A DNA stretch of 64,000 bases from Methylobacterium terricola (lineage in GTDB: Bacteria > Pseudomonadota > Alphaproteobacteria > Rhizobiales > Beijerinckiaceae). The notes beneath the pieces are model-generated. The model ran no database searches, was not told the origin of the DNA, and saw only the letters and a list, made by a program, of their open reading frames with translations. The DNA is taken from positions 1-64,000 of the forward strand of contig NZ_VDDA01000006.1 in the NCBI RefSeq assembly GCF_006151805.1, given 5' to 3'. This document shows, piece by piece, positions 41,574-54,273 of the stretch (positions within the stretch are counted from its first letter, which is position 1; the number at the start of each line of letters is the position of its first letter). The position numbers and the translations under genes were made by a program.

Positions 41574-42785
41574 TTGCCGACGCAGCTTCCGGCCGATGCG
41601 CCGCCCGGCCCGCCCCGGGTCTCGCCCCTCTACGATCCCCGCTTCCGCGGGGCCGCCTACCAGATCCTGCTGCTCGTGGCGGTCGGGGGGGTGGCCTGGA
41701 TCGCGATCGGCAACGCGGCCGAGAACCTGCGCAACGCCCGCGTCGCCTCAGGCTTCGGCTTCCTCAACAACACCGCCGGGTTCGACGTCAACCAGACGGT
41801 GATCCCCTTCGCCGCCGCGACCTCCACCTACGGCACCGCCTTCCTGGTCGGCCTCACCAACACCCTGATGGTGGCGGCGATCGGCATCGTGCTGGCGACC
41901 CTGCTCGGCTTCGTCGTCGGCGTGGCGCGGCTGTCGCCGAACTGGATCGTGCGCACGCTCGCCACGGTCTATGTCGAGGTTCTGCGCAACATCCCGCTCC
42001 TGCTGCAATTGCTGTTCTGGTACGTCGCGGTGCTGGCGAGCCTGCCGGGGGCACGCGATTCCTACGCGCTCGGCACCTCGGTCTTCCTCAACCAGCGCGG
42101 CCTCTACCTGCCCAAGCCCCTGCTGGCGGCCGATGCCTGGGCGCTGCCGATCGCCCTCGTCCTCGGCATCGTCGGCACCCTGGTGTTCCGGGCGCACGCG
42201 AAGCGCGAGCAGGCGCGGACCGGCCGGCGCCTGCCGGTGCCGGCGGTCGGGCTGGCGCTGATCCTCGGCCTGCCGCTCCTCACCTACGGGGTGCTGGCGC
42301 TGATGGGCATCGCCCCGGTGGCGCTCGACTATCCGGTGAAGGGAACCTTCAACCTGCGCGGCGGGATGCAGCTCTACCCGGAATTCGTCGCGCTCGTCCT
42401 CGGGCTCACCGTCTACACCGCGGCCTTCATCGCCGAGGTGGTGCGGGCCGGCATCCAGGCGGTCAACAAGGGCCAGACCGAGGCGGCCCGCGCCTTGGGC
42501 CTGCAGCCCGGCCCGACCATGCGGCTGGTGGTGATCCCGCAGGCGATGCGGGTGATCGTGCCGCCGCTGACCAGCCAGTTCCTGAACCTGACCAAGAACT
42601 CGTCGCTGGCCGTCGCCATCGGCTATCCCGACCTCGTCCAGGTCTTCATGGGCACGGTGCTGAACCAGACCGGGCAGGCGGTGGAAGTGGTGGCGATCAC
42701 CATGGCGGTGTACCTGACGATCAGCCTCGTCACCGCCTTCGCGATGAACCTCTACAACCGGCGCGTCGCGCTGATCGAGCGGTGA
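41574..42785 (+). CDS. aapQ: general L-amino-acid ABC transporter permease AapQ
   Basis: 403 residues from TTG 41574; no better start is seen before the conserved [21 protein letters not shown]. About eight spans, with the long periplasmic insert typical of AapQ and the ATPase-docking EAA loop [24 protein letters not shown]. Forms the membrane pore with AapM. 68 bp after aapJ and 8 bp before aapM. Confidence 0.93.
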   Translation: MPTQLPADAPPGPPRVSPLYDPRFRGAAYQILLLVAVGGVAWIAIGNAAENLRNARVASGFGFLNNTAGFDVNQTVIPFAAATSTYGTAFLVGLTNTLMVAAIGIVLATLLGFVVGVARLSPNWIVRTLATVYVEVLRNIPLLLQLLFWYVAVLASLPGARDSYALGTSVFLNQRGLYLPKPLLAADAWALPIALVLGIVGTLVFRAHAKREQARTGRRLPVPAVGLALILGLPLLTYGVLALMGIAPVALDYPVKGTFNLRGGMQLYPEFVALVLGLTVYTAAFIAEVVRAGIQAVNKGQTEAARALGLQPGPTMRLVVIPQAMRVIVPPLTSQFLNLTKNSSLAVAIGYPDLVQVFMGTVLNQTGQAVEVVAITMAVYLTISLVTAFAMNLYNRRVALIER

Positions 42786-42793
42786 GGCACACG

Positions 42794-43960
42794 ATGACCG
42801 CCGGACCGATGACCGCCGGAGCCCAGCCGCTCACCTTCGTCCGCCGCGAGGCGGTGCCCGCCGCGCCCCCGCCCTCGCTGGTGGCCGGGCCGCTCGCCTG
42901 GCTGCGCCAGAACCTCTTCTCCAGCCCCGCCAACGCCGCGATGACGCTCGCGGCGCTCGCGGTCATCGCGCTCGTGGTACCGCCACTGCTGCGCTTCCTG
43001 GTGATCGACGCGGTCTGGACCGGCGAGAACCGCGATGCCTGCCGGCCCGAGGTGATCGGCCGGCCTGTCGGCGCCTGCTGGGCCTTCGTGGCGAACAAGA
43101 TCAACTACTTCATCTACGGCTCGTACCCGATCGAGGAGCGCTGGCGGCCGAACGTGTTCTTCGTCCTGATGGCGTTCGGGGTCGGCTGGATGCTGTGGCT
43201 CGACGCGCCGAAGCGCGCGTGGGGGGCGCTCTACTTCTTCGTCGTGTTCCCGGTTCTCTCCTACGGGCTGCTCGCCGGGGTGCCGGTGCTCGGGCTGCCG
43301 TCCGTGCCGACCTCCCTGTGGGGCGGGATGCTGGTGACGCTGCTCGTGTCGCTCGTCGGCATCGTCGCCTCGCTGCCGCTCGGCATCCTGCTGGCCCTCG
43401 GGCGGCGCTCGCGCCTGCCGATCGTGCGGCTGTTCTGCGTCATCTTCATCGAGTTCTGGCGCGGCGTGCCGCTGATCACCGTGCTGTTCATGGCCAACGT
43501 GATGCTGCCGTTGTTCCTGCCCGGCGACGTGACGGTCGACCGGCTGGTGCGGCCGCTCGTCGGCATCGCGCTGTTCTCGGCGGCCTACATGGCCGAGGTG
43601 GTGCGCGGCGGCCTTCAGGCGATCCCCCGCGGCCAGACCGAGGGGGCGATGTCGTTAGGGCTCAGCCCCTGGCACCGGATGCGCCTGATCATCCTGCCGC
43701 AGGCCCTGCGGATCGTGATCCCGGGCATCGTCAACAGCTTCATCGCACTGTTCAAGGACACCAGCCTCGTCTCGATCGTCGGCATCTTCGACTTCATCCG
43801 CACGATCGAATCGGCCCGGGTCGATCCGGCCTGGGCGGCACCGACGGTGGTGATGACCGGCTACGCCTTCGCAGCCCTGTTCTACTTCGTCTTCTGCTTC
43901 GGCATGTCGCGCTACGCCCGCTTCATGGAGCGGCGGCTCGCGGCGGGCCAGACACGGTGA
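42794..43960 (+). CDS. aapM: general L-amino-acid ABC transporter permease AapM
   Basis: 388 residues. A ~50-residue cytoplasmic leader is followed by about eight spans; two Cys ([16 protein letters not shown]) lie in the first periplasmic region as in BztC/AapM. EAA loop [24 protein letters not shown] is intact and [19 protein letters not shown] is the usual C-terminal landmark. Partner of AapQ. Confidence 0.95.
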   Translation: MTAGPMTAGAQPLTFVRREAVPAAPPPSLVAGPLAWLRQNLFSSPANAAMTLAALAVIALVVPPLLRFLVIDAVWTGENRDACRPEVIGRPVGACWAFVANKINYFIYGSYPIEERWRPNVFFVLMAFGVGWMLWLDAPKRAWGALYFFVVFPVLSYGLLAGVPVLGLPSVPTSLWGGMLVTLLVSLVGIVASLPLGILLALGRRSRLPIVRLFCVIFIEFWRGVPLITVLFMANVMLPLFLPGDVTVDRLVRPLVGIALFSAAYMAEVVRGGLQAIPRGQTEGAMSLGLSPWHRMRLIILPQALRIVIPGIVNSFIALFKDTSLVSIVGIFDFIRTIESARVDPAWAAPTVVMTGYAFAALFYFVFCFGMSRYARFMERRLAAGQTR

Positions 43961-43968
43961 GATCCCCG

Positions 43969-44805
<837 letters not shown>

Positions 44806-44859
44806 GGGCCCGGGGACCCGCACAAATCAGGCCAAGCGCCGGCGTCCACCTCTCCCCGA

Positions 44860-44885
44860 CAGATCCCGGGCTCGTCCGGGATCTG
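44860..44885. terminator. hairpin between convergent aapP and sulfurtransferase genes
   Basis: Perfect 10-bp stem CAGATCCCGG (44860-44869) / CCGGGATCTG (44876-44885) with a 6-nt loop. No clear U-tract on either strand, so it may slow rather than stop polymerase, or act with Rho. Position between two convergent gene ends supports a terminator role. Confidence 0.5.
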
Positions 44886-44982
44886 CAAGCAATGGACGAC
44901 GTCGGGCAAGCCCGGCTTCTCGCGGGGAGAGGCGGATGCGCACGATCAGCCCTGCGCAGTCGCAGAGGGGACAGCCCCGGCT

Positions 44983-45825
44983 CTACCGCCCCGTGGCCAC
45001 CGGCAAGTCCTCCCGCGCGCCCCATTCCGACCACGAGCCGTCGTAGAGGGCGCGGGGCGGCCGTCCCAGGGTCTCGAGGGCGACGGCGACGATCGCCGCG
45101 GTGACGCCGGAGCCGCAGGTGGTGACGACCGGGCGGTCGAGGTCGATGCCGGCCCGGGCCACCGCCTCGCGCAGGGACGCCTCGTCCTTGAGCCGGCCGT
45201 TCTCCTGGAGCGCGCCGTAATGCAGGTTCAGCGCGCCGGGCATGTGGCCCGGGCGCACGCCGGGGCGGGGCTCCGCCTCCTCGCCGGCGAAGCGGGCCGC
45301 AGAGCGGGCATCGACCACCTGGGCCTGGCCGGCGAGCGCCCGCTGCACGTCGCCGACATTGGCCACCGCGGAGTGGTCGAGGCGGGCGGTGAAGTGGCGA
45401 CGGTCGCGCGGGCCGGCCTCGCCCTCCTCGACCGGATGCCCGCCGGCGACCCAGGCCGGGAACCCGCCCTCGAGGATCGCGACGTCGCGGGCGCCGAACG
45501 CCTTCAGGGTCCAGCGCACCCGCGGGGCGGAGAACAGGCCCATCCCGTCATAGACCACCACCGTCATGCCGTCGCCGATGCCCATCTGGCGCATCCGCGA
45601 GGCGAAGGCCTCCGGGGACGGGAGCATGTGGGGCAGGGCGCTCGCCTCGTCGCGCACCGCGTCGATGTCGAAGCGGATCGCCCCCGGGATATGACCGGCG
45701 CGGAACTCGGACTCCGCGTCCCGCCCCATCGCCGGCAGGTACCAGGAGCCGTCGAGCACGACGATGTCGGGCGCCGCGAGCCGCTCTGCGAGCCAGTCCG
45801 CCGTGACGAAGGGGCCGATCGACAT
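44983..45825 (-). CDS. sseA: 3-mercaptopyruvate sulfurtransferase
   Basis: 280 residues from ATG 45825, two tandem rhodanese domains. The catalytic Cys237 is in CGSGVTA, the loop that marks mercaptopyruvate sulfurtransferases (rhodaneses have CRxGx[R/T]). VVLDGSWYLP, HIPGAIRFDID in domain 1 and DARSAARF, GHMPGALNL in domain 2 complete the pattern. Moves sulfur from 3-mercaptopyruvate to thiols or cyanide in the cytoplasm. Confidence 0.93.
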   Translation of the reverse strand: MSIGPFVTADWLAERLAAPDIVVLDGSWYLPAMGRDAESEFRAGHIPGAIRFDIDAVRDEASALPHMLPSPEAFASRMRQMGIGDGMTVVVYDGMGLFSAPRVRWTLKAFGARDVAILEGGFPAWVAGGHPVEEGEAGPRDRRHFTARLDHSAVANVGDVQRALAGQAQVVDARSAARFAGEEAEPRPGVRPGHMPGALNLHYGALQENGRLKDEASLREAVARAGIDLDRPVVTTCGSGVTAAIVAVALETLGRPPRALYDGSWSEWGAREDLPVATGR

Positions 45826-46324
45826 GCCTGTGTGTCTCCGAAAGGGGCTCTGACGCCCATCTGGTGCATTCTGCCCGAATTCCAGGCGTTGCCGCCACCC
45901 GTCCGGGCGCGAAAGCGGGGTTTCGCGCACCGGTACGGCCGCGCCGGACCGGGCAGCCCCTATCGTATGATGTCGAGGCTGCGGCGCGGCGTGCCTAGAA
46001 CGGGAGTGTCCGTCCCCCGCGAGAGGCCGCCCCGATGCCCGTCGCGTCATCCGCCGTCGCCGTCGCGCCACGCACGATGCCTGGCCTCATGCTTGGCACG
46101 GCGCTTGCGACGCACCGTTCACTGCACCCGCCGTGTCCACTCTCCCTTGCACGGCCGGGCGTGGTCGACGGGCCAGGCAGTGAGACTCCGAGGGCTGCCT
46201 GGCCCGCCCGTCCGCGGCGCTGGACCGAGCGGGGATCCGCGCGCGATGCGGCCCCGGCCGGACGTCGCGGGGCGGTCGCCTCGGGCGACGGGCGCGGGTT
46301 GCCGCGCGGGACAGGGAGGGTGCG
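45826..46324. other. 499-bp intergenic stretch with a sigma-54 promoter match
   Basis: No gene with normal codon bias is seen between the sulfurtransferase and the small gene at 46325. The notable feature is the sigma-54-type promoter at 46093-46109 on the plus strand, which could drive the small gene or an unannotated small RNA in 46120-46320. Confidence 0.45.
46093..46109 (+). promoter_or_regulatory. strong sigma-54 (RpoN) promoter match
   Basis: TTGGCACGGCGCTTGCG matches the RpoN consensus YTGGCACGrNNNTTGCW at every position except the last. The GG (46095-46096) and GC (46107-46108) are separated by the required 10 bp. It points to the 67-residue gene at 46325, about 205 bp from the expected start point to the ATG. 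Confidence 0.65.
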
Positions 46325-46528
46325 ATGAACGCCACGGCCCGCTTCGAATGGCCGATCCGGCCCGACCGGATCGAGGTCTCCTCCCTCGGCTACCTCGCCG
46401 CAGCGATCCTCCTCTCCGCCCGCACGCCGCCGCCCTCCGCGACCGTGCACCGGCTGGTACCGCGCCGGGCACGGCCGCGCCTGGTGCCGGTGCCGTCCGA
46501 CGGCCTGCGGCGCGCCGCCGAGGCCTGA
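46325..46528 (+). CDS. small hypothetical protein
   Basis: 67 residues, ATG preceded by GGGAGGG with good spacing. Contains one mildly hydrophobic stretch (SSLGYLAAAILLSA) and a basic C-terminus with several Arg-Pro pairs. No family recognised. If the sigma-54 site at 46093 is used, this may be a nitrogen- or stress-regulated peptide. Confidence 0.55.
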   Translation: MNATARFEWPIRPDRIEVSSLGYLAAAILLSARTPPPSATVHRLVPRRARPRLVPVPSDGLRRAAEA

Positions 46529-46533
46529 CGCCA

Positions 46534-46561
46534 AAGAAAAAGGCGGCCTTGACGGCCGCCT
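46534..46561 (-). terminator. rho-independent terminator for the DUF1328 gene
   Basis: Perfect 8-bp stem AGGCGGCC (46541-46548) / GGCCGCCT (46554-46561), loop TTGAC. Read on the minus strand it runs into TTTTTCTTTGG (46540 downwards), the U-tract of an intrinsic terminator. It lies 46 bp beyond the stop of the minus-strand gene at 46608. Confidence 0.85.
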
Positions 46562-46607
46562 CGATCGGGGAGGCGGGCCCTGCCGGGCCCGCCGCTGGTG
46601 CGGTGCG

Positions 46608-46784
46608 TCAGATCCGGGGCGAGCGGCCGCGCATCAGGCCGAAGATCGCCGAGACGGCGAACAGCACGATCGCCACGAAGAACACGATCTTGGCCGCCTC
46701 CATGGCGGTGCCGGCGATGCCGCCGAAGCCCAGCAGAGCCGCGACGAGGGCGACGACGAGGAAGGTAATGGCCCAGCCGATCAT
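46608..46784 (-). CDS. DUF1328 (YtjA-type) small membrane protein
   Basis: 58 residues from ATG 46784 with GGGAG upstream. Two spans: [23 protein letters not shown] and [21 protein letters not shown], then a basic end. This is the DUF1328 family of tiny inner-membrane proteins, usually induced by stress or in stationary phase; molecular function unknown. Own terminator at 46534-46561. Confidence 0.92.
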   Translation of the reverse strand: MIGWAITFLVVALVAALLGFGGIAGTAMEAAKIVFFVAIVLFAVSAIFGLMRGRSPRI

Positions 46785-46999
46785 TGGAAACTCCCGTTCG
46801 AAGGCTGCTGGATTGCTTCGCGGCGCCGTGCAGAGAAGCGTTGCAGCAAGTTGAACGAGAAACCGCCGGACCCCACGACAGGTTCCGCGGATTTTTTCGG
46901 ATGAAAGCCGGTTGCCGGCCGTGAGACCCTCGCCACGCGCGACGAGCGCCGGCCCTGGGCGGGCGGCGCATCTGGACTTCAATATTGTGCGGGAGGGAA

Positions 47000-47075
47000 T
47001 GGCTCCCCGAGCAGGACTCGAACCTGCGACAAGGCGATTAACAGTCGCCTGCTCTACCAACTGAGCTATCGGGGA
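47000..47075 (-). tRNA. tRNA-Asn (anticodon GUU)
   Basis: Cloverleaf on the minus strand: acceptor arms TCCCCGA / TCGGGGA, D-loop TAGCTCAGTTGGTAGAGC, anticodon stem GGCGA around CTGTTAA (GUU, Asn), T-arm GCAGGTTCGAGTCCTGC, discriminator G and encoded CCA (47000-47002). Confidence 0.95.
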
Positions 47076-47302
47076 TCGCGGCGGCACATCTAGCCGAGGC
47101 GGGCAGGGGGCGCAAGGGGTTTCGCGAGCCGGCTCCATTCCTGTCGCGGATCGCGGTTTTTGCCGCCGGATCCTGTTGCGGAGCCGGGGCGGGCTCTGCT
47201 AGAGAGCCCTCGTCCCCGGGTTGTCCGCCCGATGCCGGGGAGACGGCGCAGCCGGCTCGGAGAGCCAGGCACGCCCGATCGTCGGCTGACGCCGACCCGG
47301 AT

Positions 47303-47376
47303 GGCCTCGTGGCGGAGTGGTTACGCAGAGGACTGCAAATCCTTGCACCCCGGTTCGATTCCGGGCGAGGCCTCCA
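47303..47376 (+). tRNA. tRNA-Cys (anticodon GCA)
   Basis: Cloverleaf on the plus strand: acceptor arms GGCCTCG / CGAGGCC, short D-arm with GGCGGAGTGGTTACGC, anticodon stem AGGA around CTGCAAA (GCA, Cys), T-arm CCCGGTTCGATTCCGGG, discriminator T and encoded CCA. U73 is the Cys identity base. Confidence 0.95.
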
Positions 47377-47551
47377 TCTTTCCTTGATCCAGCACAATTC
47401 CGATCAGGCCGGCGCGAGTGCCCGGCCGAGACGTGACGCAGCGTGACGCGCGGTCGAGCGCCGGTCTCCGATCCTTGCCTTTTGGCCGGGGATCCACCAC
47501 AACCGCGTCGCCCGACGGCTTGACCGTCGCTCAAGCTCCCCAGAGACGTTC

Positions 47552-48205
47552 ATGCTCGACTACGCGCAAGCGCGCCGCCTCATGGTCGATTGCCAGCTCC
47601 GCACGTTCGACGTGACCGACATCGCGCTCCTCGACGCATTCGACGCCGTCCCGCGCGAGCGGTTCCTGCCGGCGGACCGCGCGGCCTTCGCCTATATCGA
47701 CCAGCCCCAGGCGGTCGGGACCGAGGCCGGCGAGACCCGCTTCATGCCGGCCCCGATGGTGCTGGCGCGCCTGATCCAGGCGCTCAGCCTCAAGCCCGGC
47801 CACCGCGTCCTCGATGTCGGGTCGGGCCTCGGCTACGGCGCCGCGATCCTGCGCCGCCTCGGCGTCGAGGTCGTCGCCCTCGAATCGCTTCCCGGCCTCG
47901 CCGCTTCGGCCGGCGAGGCCTTGGGGAGCGGCGTCACCGTCGAGACCGGCCCGCTCGACAAGGGGGCGGCCGGCCACGGCCCCTACGACGCGATCCTGGT
48001 CGAGGGCCAGGTCGAGCGGCGCCCGCAAGCCCTGCTGGACCAGCTCGCCGATGGCGGCCGCCTGGCCTGCGTCCAGGGACAGGGCCGTCCGGCCAAGGCG
48101 ACCCTGTGGGTGCGCTCCGGCGACGCCTTCGGCTCGCGCCCGCTCTTCGACGCCACCCTGCCGCCGCTGCGCGCCTTCGCGGTCGAGACCGGCTTCGCGT
48201 TCTGA
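47552..48205 (+). CDS. pcm: protein-L-isoaspartate O-methyltransferase family protein
   Basis: 217 residues. SAM-binding motif I is VLDVGSGLGYGAAIL, preceded by the family N-terminus (RRLMVDCQLRTFDVTD, VPRERFLPADRAAFAYID) that binds the isoaspartyl chain end. Members located before tolC in Hyphomicrobiales are short and may methylate a different substrate; motif Thr/Ser-x-Pro (PQAVG, FMPAPMVLA) is diverged from classic Pcm, so the repair activity is not certain. Upstream of tolC by 530 bp. Confidence 0.85.
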   Translation: MLDYAQARRLMVDCQLRTFDVTDIALLDAFDAVPRERFLPADRAAFAYIDQPQAVGTEAGETRFMPAPMVLARLIQALSLKPGHRVLDVGSGLGYGAAILRRLGVEVVALESLPGLAASAGEALGSGVTVETGPLDKGAAGHGPYDAILVEGQVERRPQALLDQLADGGRLACVQGQGRPAKATLWVRSGDAFGSRPLFDATLPPLRAFAVETGFAF

Positions 48206-48735
48206 CCGCCGTCGGGCGCGGCCGACATCCCCGCGCCGACGCCACCCTCGAAAGAGGTAGGCCTTCCGTCGAAGGACGGCGGCGCCGGTCGCGCCGGGCC
48301 GCCAATCCGGAGCGGAATTTCCTTGGCGCCTGGTATTGTCGGCGGCGCCCGATCCGCCGACCCATCGGCCCGCGGCACCGGCCTAGGCCGGATGGACGGG
48401 GCGAGCGCACCGGGCGGGCACGACGCCGCGCCCCGCGGAAGCACTTCCTTCATCAATGGCTTGCAGGGTGCGCCGACCCCGCCGCGGCCCGGCCCGGGCC
48501 CGGGCGCGAATCACCCCCCGGCGCCGGGCCGCACCCCTCGATTTCCCCAGAGACACCTGTCGCTTTTTTGCGGCACTGGTGGTCAAACACAGCCGTCCAC
48601 AGTCCGGGGGCGGTGCTCCCGGAACCGCCCTCGGCTAAGGTCCCGCTCGAGGTGGGCACAGCGATATACGAACCGGCTCCGCCGCCCCGCGGTGCAGAGA
48701 CGGTCTTGTGGGCTAGCCGCACAGGGTAGACAGGC
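48206..48735. other. 530-bp intergenic stretch between pcm and tolC
   Basis: No gene is supported; open frames here have poor codon bias. A small hairpin CCGTC/GACGG (48266-48279) soon after pcm could be a terminator. The rest should contain the tolC promoter. Confidence 0.45.
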
Positions 48736-50145
48736 GTGACTGACACAGGAACTCGGGCGTTCCGCGGGCTTCGGCTGGGCGGGTTCGCCGCCATGGCGCT
48801 CGCCATGGCGGGCCAGGGCGCGGCCGCGGAAACCCTGGAGAGCGCGCTCGCGCGGGCCTATGCGGGCAACCCGACACTCAACGCGCAGCGCGCCGGCCAG
48901 CGCGCCACCGACGAGAACGTGCCCCGCGCCCTGGCGGGCTACCGTCCGACCGTCACCGGCTCGGCGAGCGCCGGCGTGTCGTACATCTCGGGCAAGCTCA
49001 GCGCCCTGGCGGCCGCAGGCGGCGGTGGCGGGCAGGAAACCCTCTATCCGCGCTCCGTCGGCATCGGCGTGCAGCAGACCCTGTTCAACGGCTTTCGGAC
49101 CGACAACCAGACCCGTCAGGCCGAATCGCAGGTGCTGGGCGGCCGTGAGACCCTGCGCAACACCGAGATGCAGACGCTGTTCACGGCAGCGCAGGCCTAC
49201 ATGAACGTGCTGGCGGACACCGCCACGCTGGAGCTCAACCGCAACAACGTCGAGGTGCTGGAGGAGCAGCTCCGCCAAACCCGCGACCGCTTCAACGTCG
49301 GCGAGGTCACCCGCACCGACGTCGCCCAGGCCGAGGCGCGGCTGGCCGGCGCCCGGGCCCAGGTCAGCCTGGCCGAGGCGAACCTGCGCACCAGCATCGC
49401 GACCTTCCGGCAGGTGATCGGCGTCGAGCCGCGCCAGCTCGCCCCCGGGCGCCCGATCGACCGCTACGTGCCGAGCACGCTCACGGCCGCGGTCGATATC
49501 GGCCTTGCCGAGCATCCGGCGATCCTGTCCGCCCTCCACGCCGTCGACGCGGCGGAGGCGCAGGTGAAGATCGCCGAATCATCGCTCTACCCGACGGCGA
49601 CCATCACCGGCAACGCGGCGCAGACCCTCGACCAGCAGATCGCCGGCACGCGCTACTTCGCGGGCTCGATCATCGGCCAGCTCTCGGTCCCGCTCTACCA
49701 GGGCGGCGCCGAATACGCGCAGATCCGCCAGGCCAAGGAGCAGGTCGGCCAGGCCCGGCTCCAGGCCGAATTCACCCGCGACCAGGTCCGCGCCGGCATC
49801 GTCACCGCCTGGGGCGCCCTCGAGGCGGCCAAGGCCCGCGTCATCGCCTCGCAGGCCCAGGTCCAGGCCAACGAGGTGGCGCTGAACGGCGTGCGCGAGG
49901 AGGCCCGGGTCGGCCAGCGCACGACCCTCGACGTGCTGAACGCCCAGCAGGAGTTGCTGACCGCCCGCGTCAGCCTGATCGCCGCCCAGCGCGACCGGGT
50001 GGTGGGCTCCTACCAGGTGGTGCAGACCGTCGGCCGCCTCACCACCCGCTTCATCGCCGTGCCGGTGGCGCAGTACAGCGCCAAGCAGCATTACGATCAA
50101 GTCAAGGATCTGTGGTACGGCGTACGCACGCCGGACGGCCGCTGA
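48736..50145 (+). CDS. tolC: TolC-family outer-membrane efflux protein
   Basis: 469 residues from GTG 48736. Signal peptide (GGFAAMALAMAGQGAAAE), then the TolC start ETLESALARAYAGNPTLNAQRAGQR. Long alpha-helical hairpins with repeated coiled-coil patterns (NVEVLEEQLRQTRDRFNVGEVTRTDVAQAEARL and, in the second half, REEARVGQRTTLDVLNAQQELL) match the internal duplication of TolC. Forms the outer-membrane duct for type I secretion and RND pumps; the RND pump at 57188 is a likely partner. Confidence 0.94.
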   Translation: MTDTGTRAFRGLRLGGFAAMALAMAGQGAAAETLESALARAYAGNPTLNAQRAGQRATDENVPRALAGYRPTVTGSASAGVSYISGKLSALAAAGGGGGQETLYPRSVGIGVQQTLFNGFRTDNQTRQAESQVLGGRETLRNTEMQTLFTAAQAYMNVLADTATLELNRNNVEVLEEQLRQTRDRFNVGEVTRTDVAQAEARLAGARAQVSLAEANLRTSIATFRQVIGVEPRQLAPGRPIDRYVPSTLTAAVDIGLAEHPAILSALHAVDAAEAQVKIAESSLYPTATITGNAAQTLDQQIAGTRYFAGSIIGQLSVPLYQGGAEYAQIRQAKEQVGQARLQAEFTRDQVRAGIVTAWGALEAAKARVIASQAQVQANEVALNGVREEARVGQRTTLDVLNAQQELLTARVSLIAAQRDRVVGSYQVVQTVGRLTTRFIAVPVAQYSAKQHYDQVKDLWYGVRTPDGR

Positions 50146-50273
50146 ACGCGGCGGCCACCGGTGGCCCGAGCGGCTCCCTGTGAGTTGCGGGCCGCCTCGC
50201 TTGTGCGGGGCGCGCCCTGTGGAATACTGCGTAGTACGACCCCCCGATCCTCTGCACTCGAGCGTTGAGCCGG

Positions 50274-50945
50274 ATGAGCGCCGCGAGCCCCAAGACGCAG
50301 GATAAGACGCAGGAACCCTCGATGGAGGAGATCCTCGCCTCCATCCGCCGCATCATCGCCGACGACCAGAAGCCGGCCGAGCCGCCCGCCGCCGGGTCGC
50401 GCCCCGTGGCGGTGCCGGATCCCGAGCCGGAGGACGACGTGCTCGACCTCGCCGGGATCGCGGCCCCGCTGCCGAAGCCCGCGCCCAAGCCGGCTCCCGC
50501 CCCGGCCCCTGCGCCGAAGCCCGAGCCGGCTGCGAAGACCCCGCCGAAGCCGGAGCCGGCGCCGCGCTTCGACGACCAGTTCGACGCGATGTCGGAGATC
50601 GCCTTCCGCGACGAGCCGATGGATTTCGACGCCATCGAGATCGAGCCGGAGCCGGTGAAGGCCGCTCCCCTGCCGCCCGAGCCCCCGAAGGCCGCGGCGC
50701 CGCCGCCGGAGCCGCCGCGCCCGAGCGTCGAGGACCGGCTCCTGTCGCAGGCGACCGACGCCACCGTCACGCACGCCTTCGACCTTCTGGCGAGCACGGT
50801 GATGACCCGCAACGCCCGCACCATCGAGGACCTGGTGCAGGACATGTTGCGGCCGATGCTGAAATCCTGGCTCGACGACAACCTGCCGGTCCTGGTCGAG
50901 CGCCTGGTCCGCGCCGAGATCGAGCGCGTCGCGAGAGGGCGGTGA
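50274..50945 (+). CDS. popZ: PopZ-like polar organizing protein (DUF2497)
   Basis: 223 residues from ATG 50274. The N-terminal helix SMEEILASIRRIIADD and the C-terminal helical domain ATDATVTHAFDLLAST to WLDDNLPVLVERLVRAEIERVARGR are the two conserved parts of PopZ; between them lies a long Pro/Ala/Glu-rich disordered linker (~35-145). PopZ forms the polar microdomain that anchors the chromosome origin via ParB and recruits cell-cycle regulators. Location directly before valS is conserved in Hyphomicrobiales. Confidence 0.93.
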   Translation: MSAASPKTQDKTQEPSMEEILASIRRIIADDQKPAEPPAAGSRPVAVPDPEPEDDVLDLAGIAAPLPKPAPKPAPAPAPAPKPEPAAKTPPKPEPAPRFDDQFDAMSEIAFRDEPMDFDAIEIEPEPVKAAPLPPEPPKAAAPPPEPPRPSVEDRLLSQATDATVTHAFDLLASTVMTRNARTIEDLVQDMLRPMLKSWLDDNLPVLVERLVRAEIERVARGR

Positions 50946-51143
50946 GCCCGGGCGGGTCAATCCTGGCCGGCTCCAGTTGACGGAACGGTGCGGGTCCGCT
51001 TGAAAGCGGGCTCGGGGGCCGGTCGCTCACGCGGCCGGCCTCGTTCGTTTCTGGTCCCGGCGCCCCGGGGCCATCGTCCGCCGGCGGGACGCGCCCTCGA
51101 GGCCGCGACCCGAGGCGGCGCCGTGCGAGTGGCTGTGTCAGCG

Positions 51144-53855
<2,712 letters not shown>

Positions 53856-53875
53856 CGCCCGGCCTCCAGACGGCC

Positions 53876-53908
53876 CTCCGGTGCGGGCGCGGATCGCCCG
53901 CACCGGAG
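53876..53908. terminator. strong hairpin after valS
   Basis: Perfect 14-bp stem CTCCGGTGCGGGCG (53876-53889) / CGCCCGCACCGGAG (53895-53908), loop CGGAT, 21 bp after the valS stop. Very stable but not followed by a U-tract; probably a terminator or 3'-end-protecting structure. Confidence 0.6.
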
Positions 53909-54032
53909 CACGTTCCAAGACAGAACGACCGTCGGGGGCGAAGCGCCCGCGCGGCGTCCGGCTCAAGACCGGGCGGCCCTGTGCGCGTTTGAGAGGCGCC
54001 CCGTCGCACCCCGCCCGAGCATCCGCATAGGC

Positions 54033-54269
54033 ATGAGCCCGAAGACAGCCACCGCCGCCCGCGCCGCGACGGCCCGCTACGACACAGCGACCGACATGCT
54101 GTCCGTGCGCGTCACCGCTGCGGCGGTGGCGGCGAGCCGGGAGGTGCGGCCGGGGATCGTCGTCACCGACGACGAGGCCGGCACCGTGGCGGGAATCGAG
54201 ATCCGCGGCGCCTCGGACCGGCGGCTGGCGGCCGACCAGGACCTGCGGCGGCTCGCCGAGGCGGCCTGA
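54033..54269 (+). CDS. DUF2283 family protein
   Basis: 78 residues from ATG 54033. TARYDTATDMLSVRVT, SREVRPGIVVTDDEAGTVAGIEI is the DUF2283 signature (two beta-alpha units with Pro-Gly-x-x-x-x-x-Asp and Gly-Ile-Glu-Ile). Members are tiny cytoplasmic proteins, often near toxin-antitoxin genes, of unknown role. The next gene starts 4 bp later. Confidence 0.85.
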   Translation: MSPKTATAARAATARYDTATDMLSVRVTAAAVAASREVRPGIVVTDDEAGTVAGIEIRGASDRRLAADQDLRRLAEAA

Positions 54270-54273
54270 AGCG

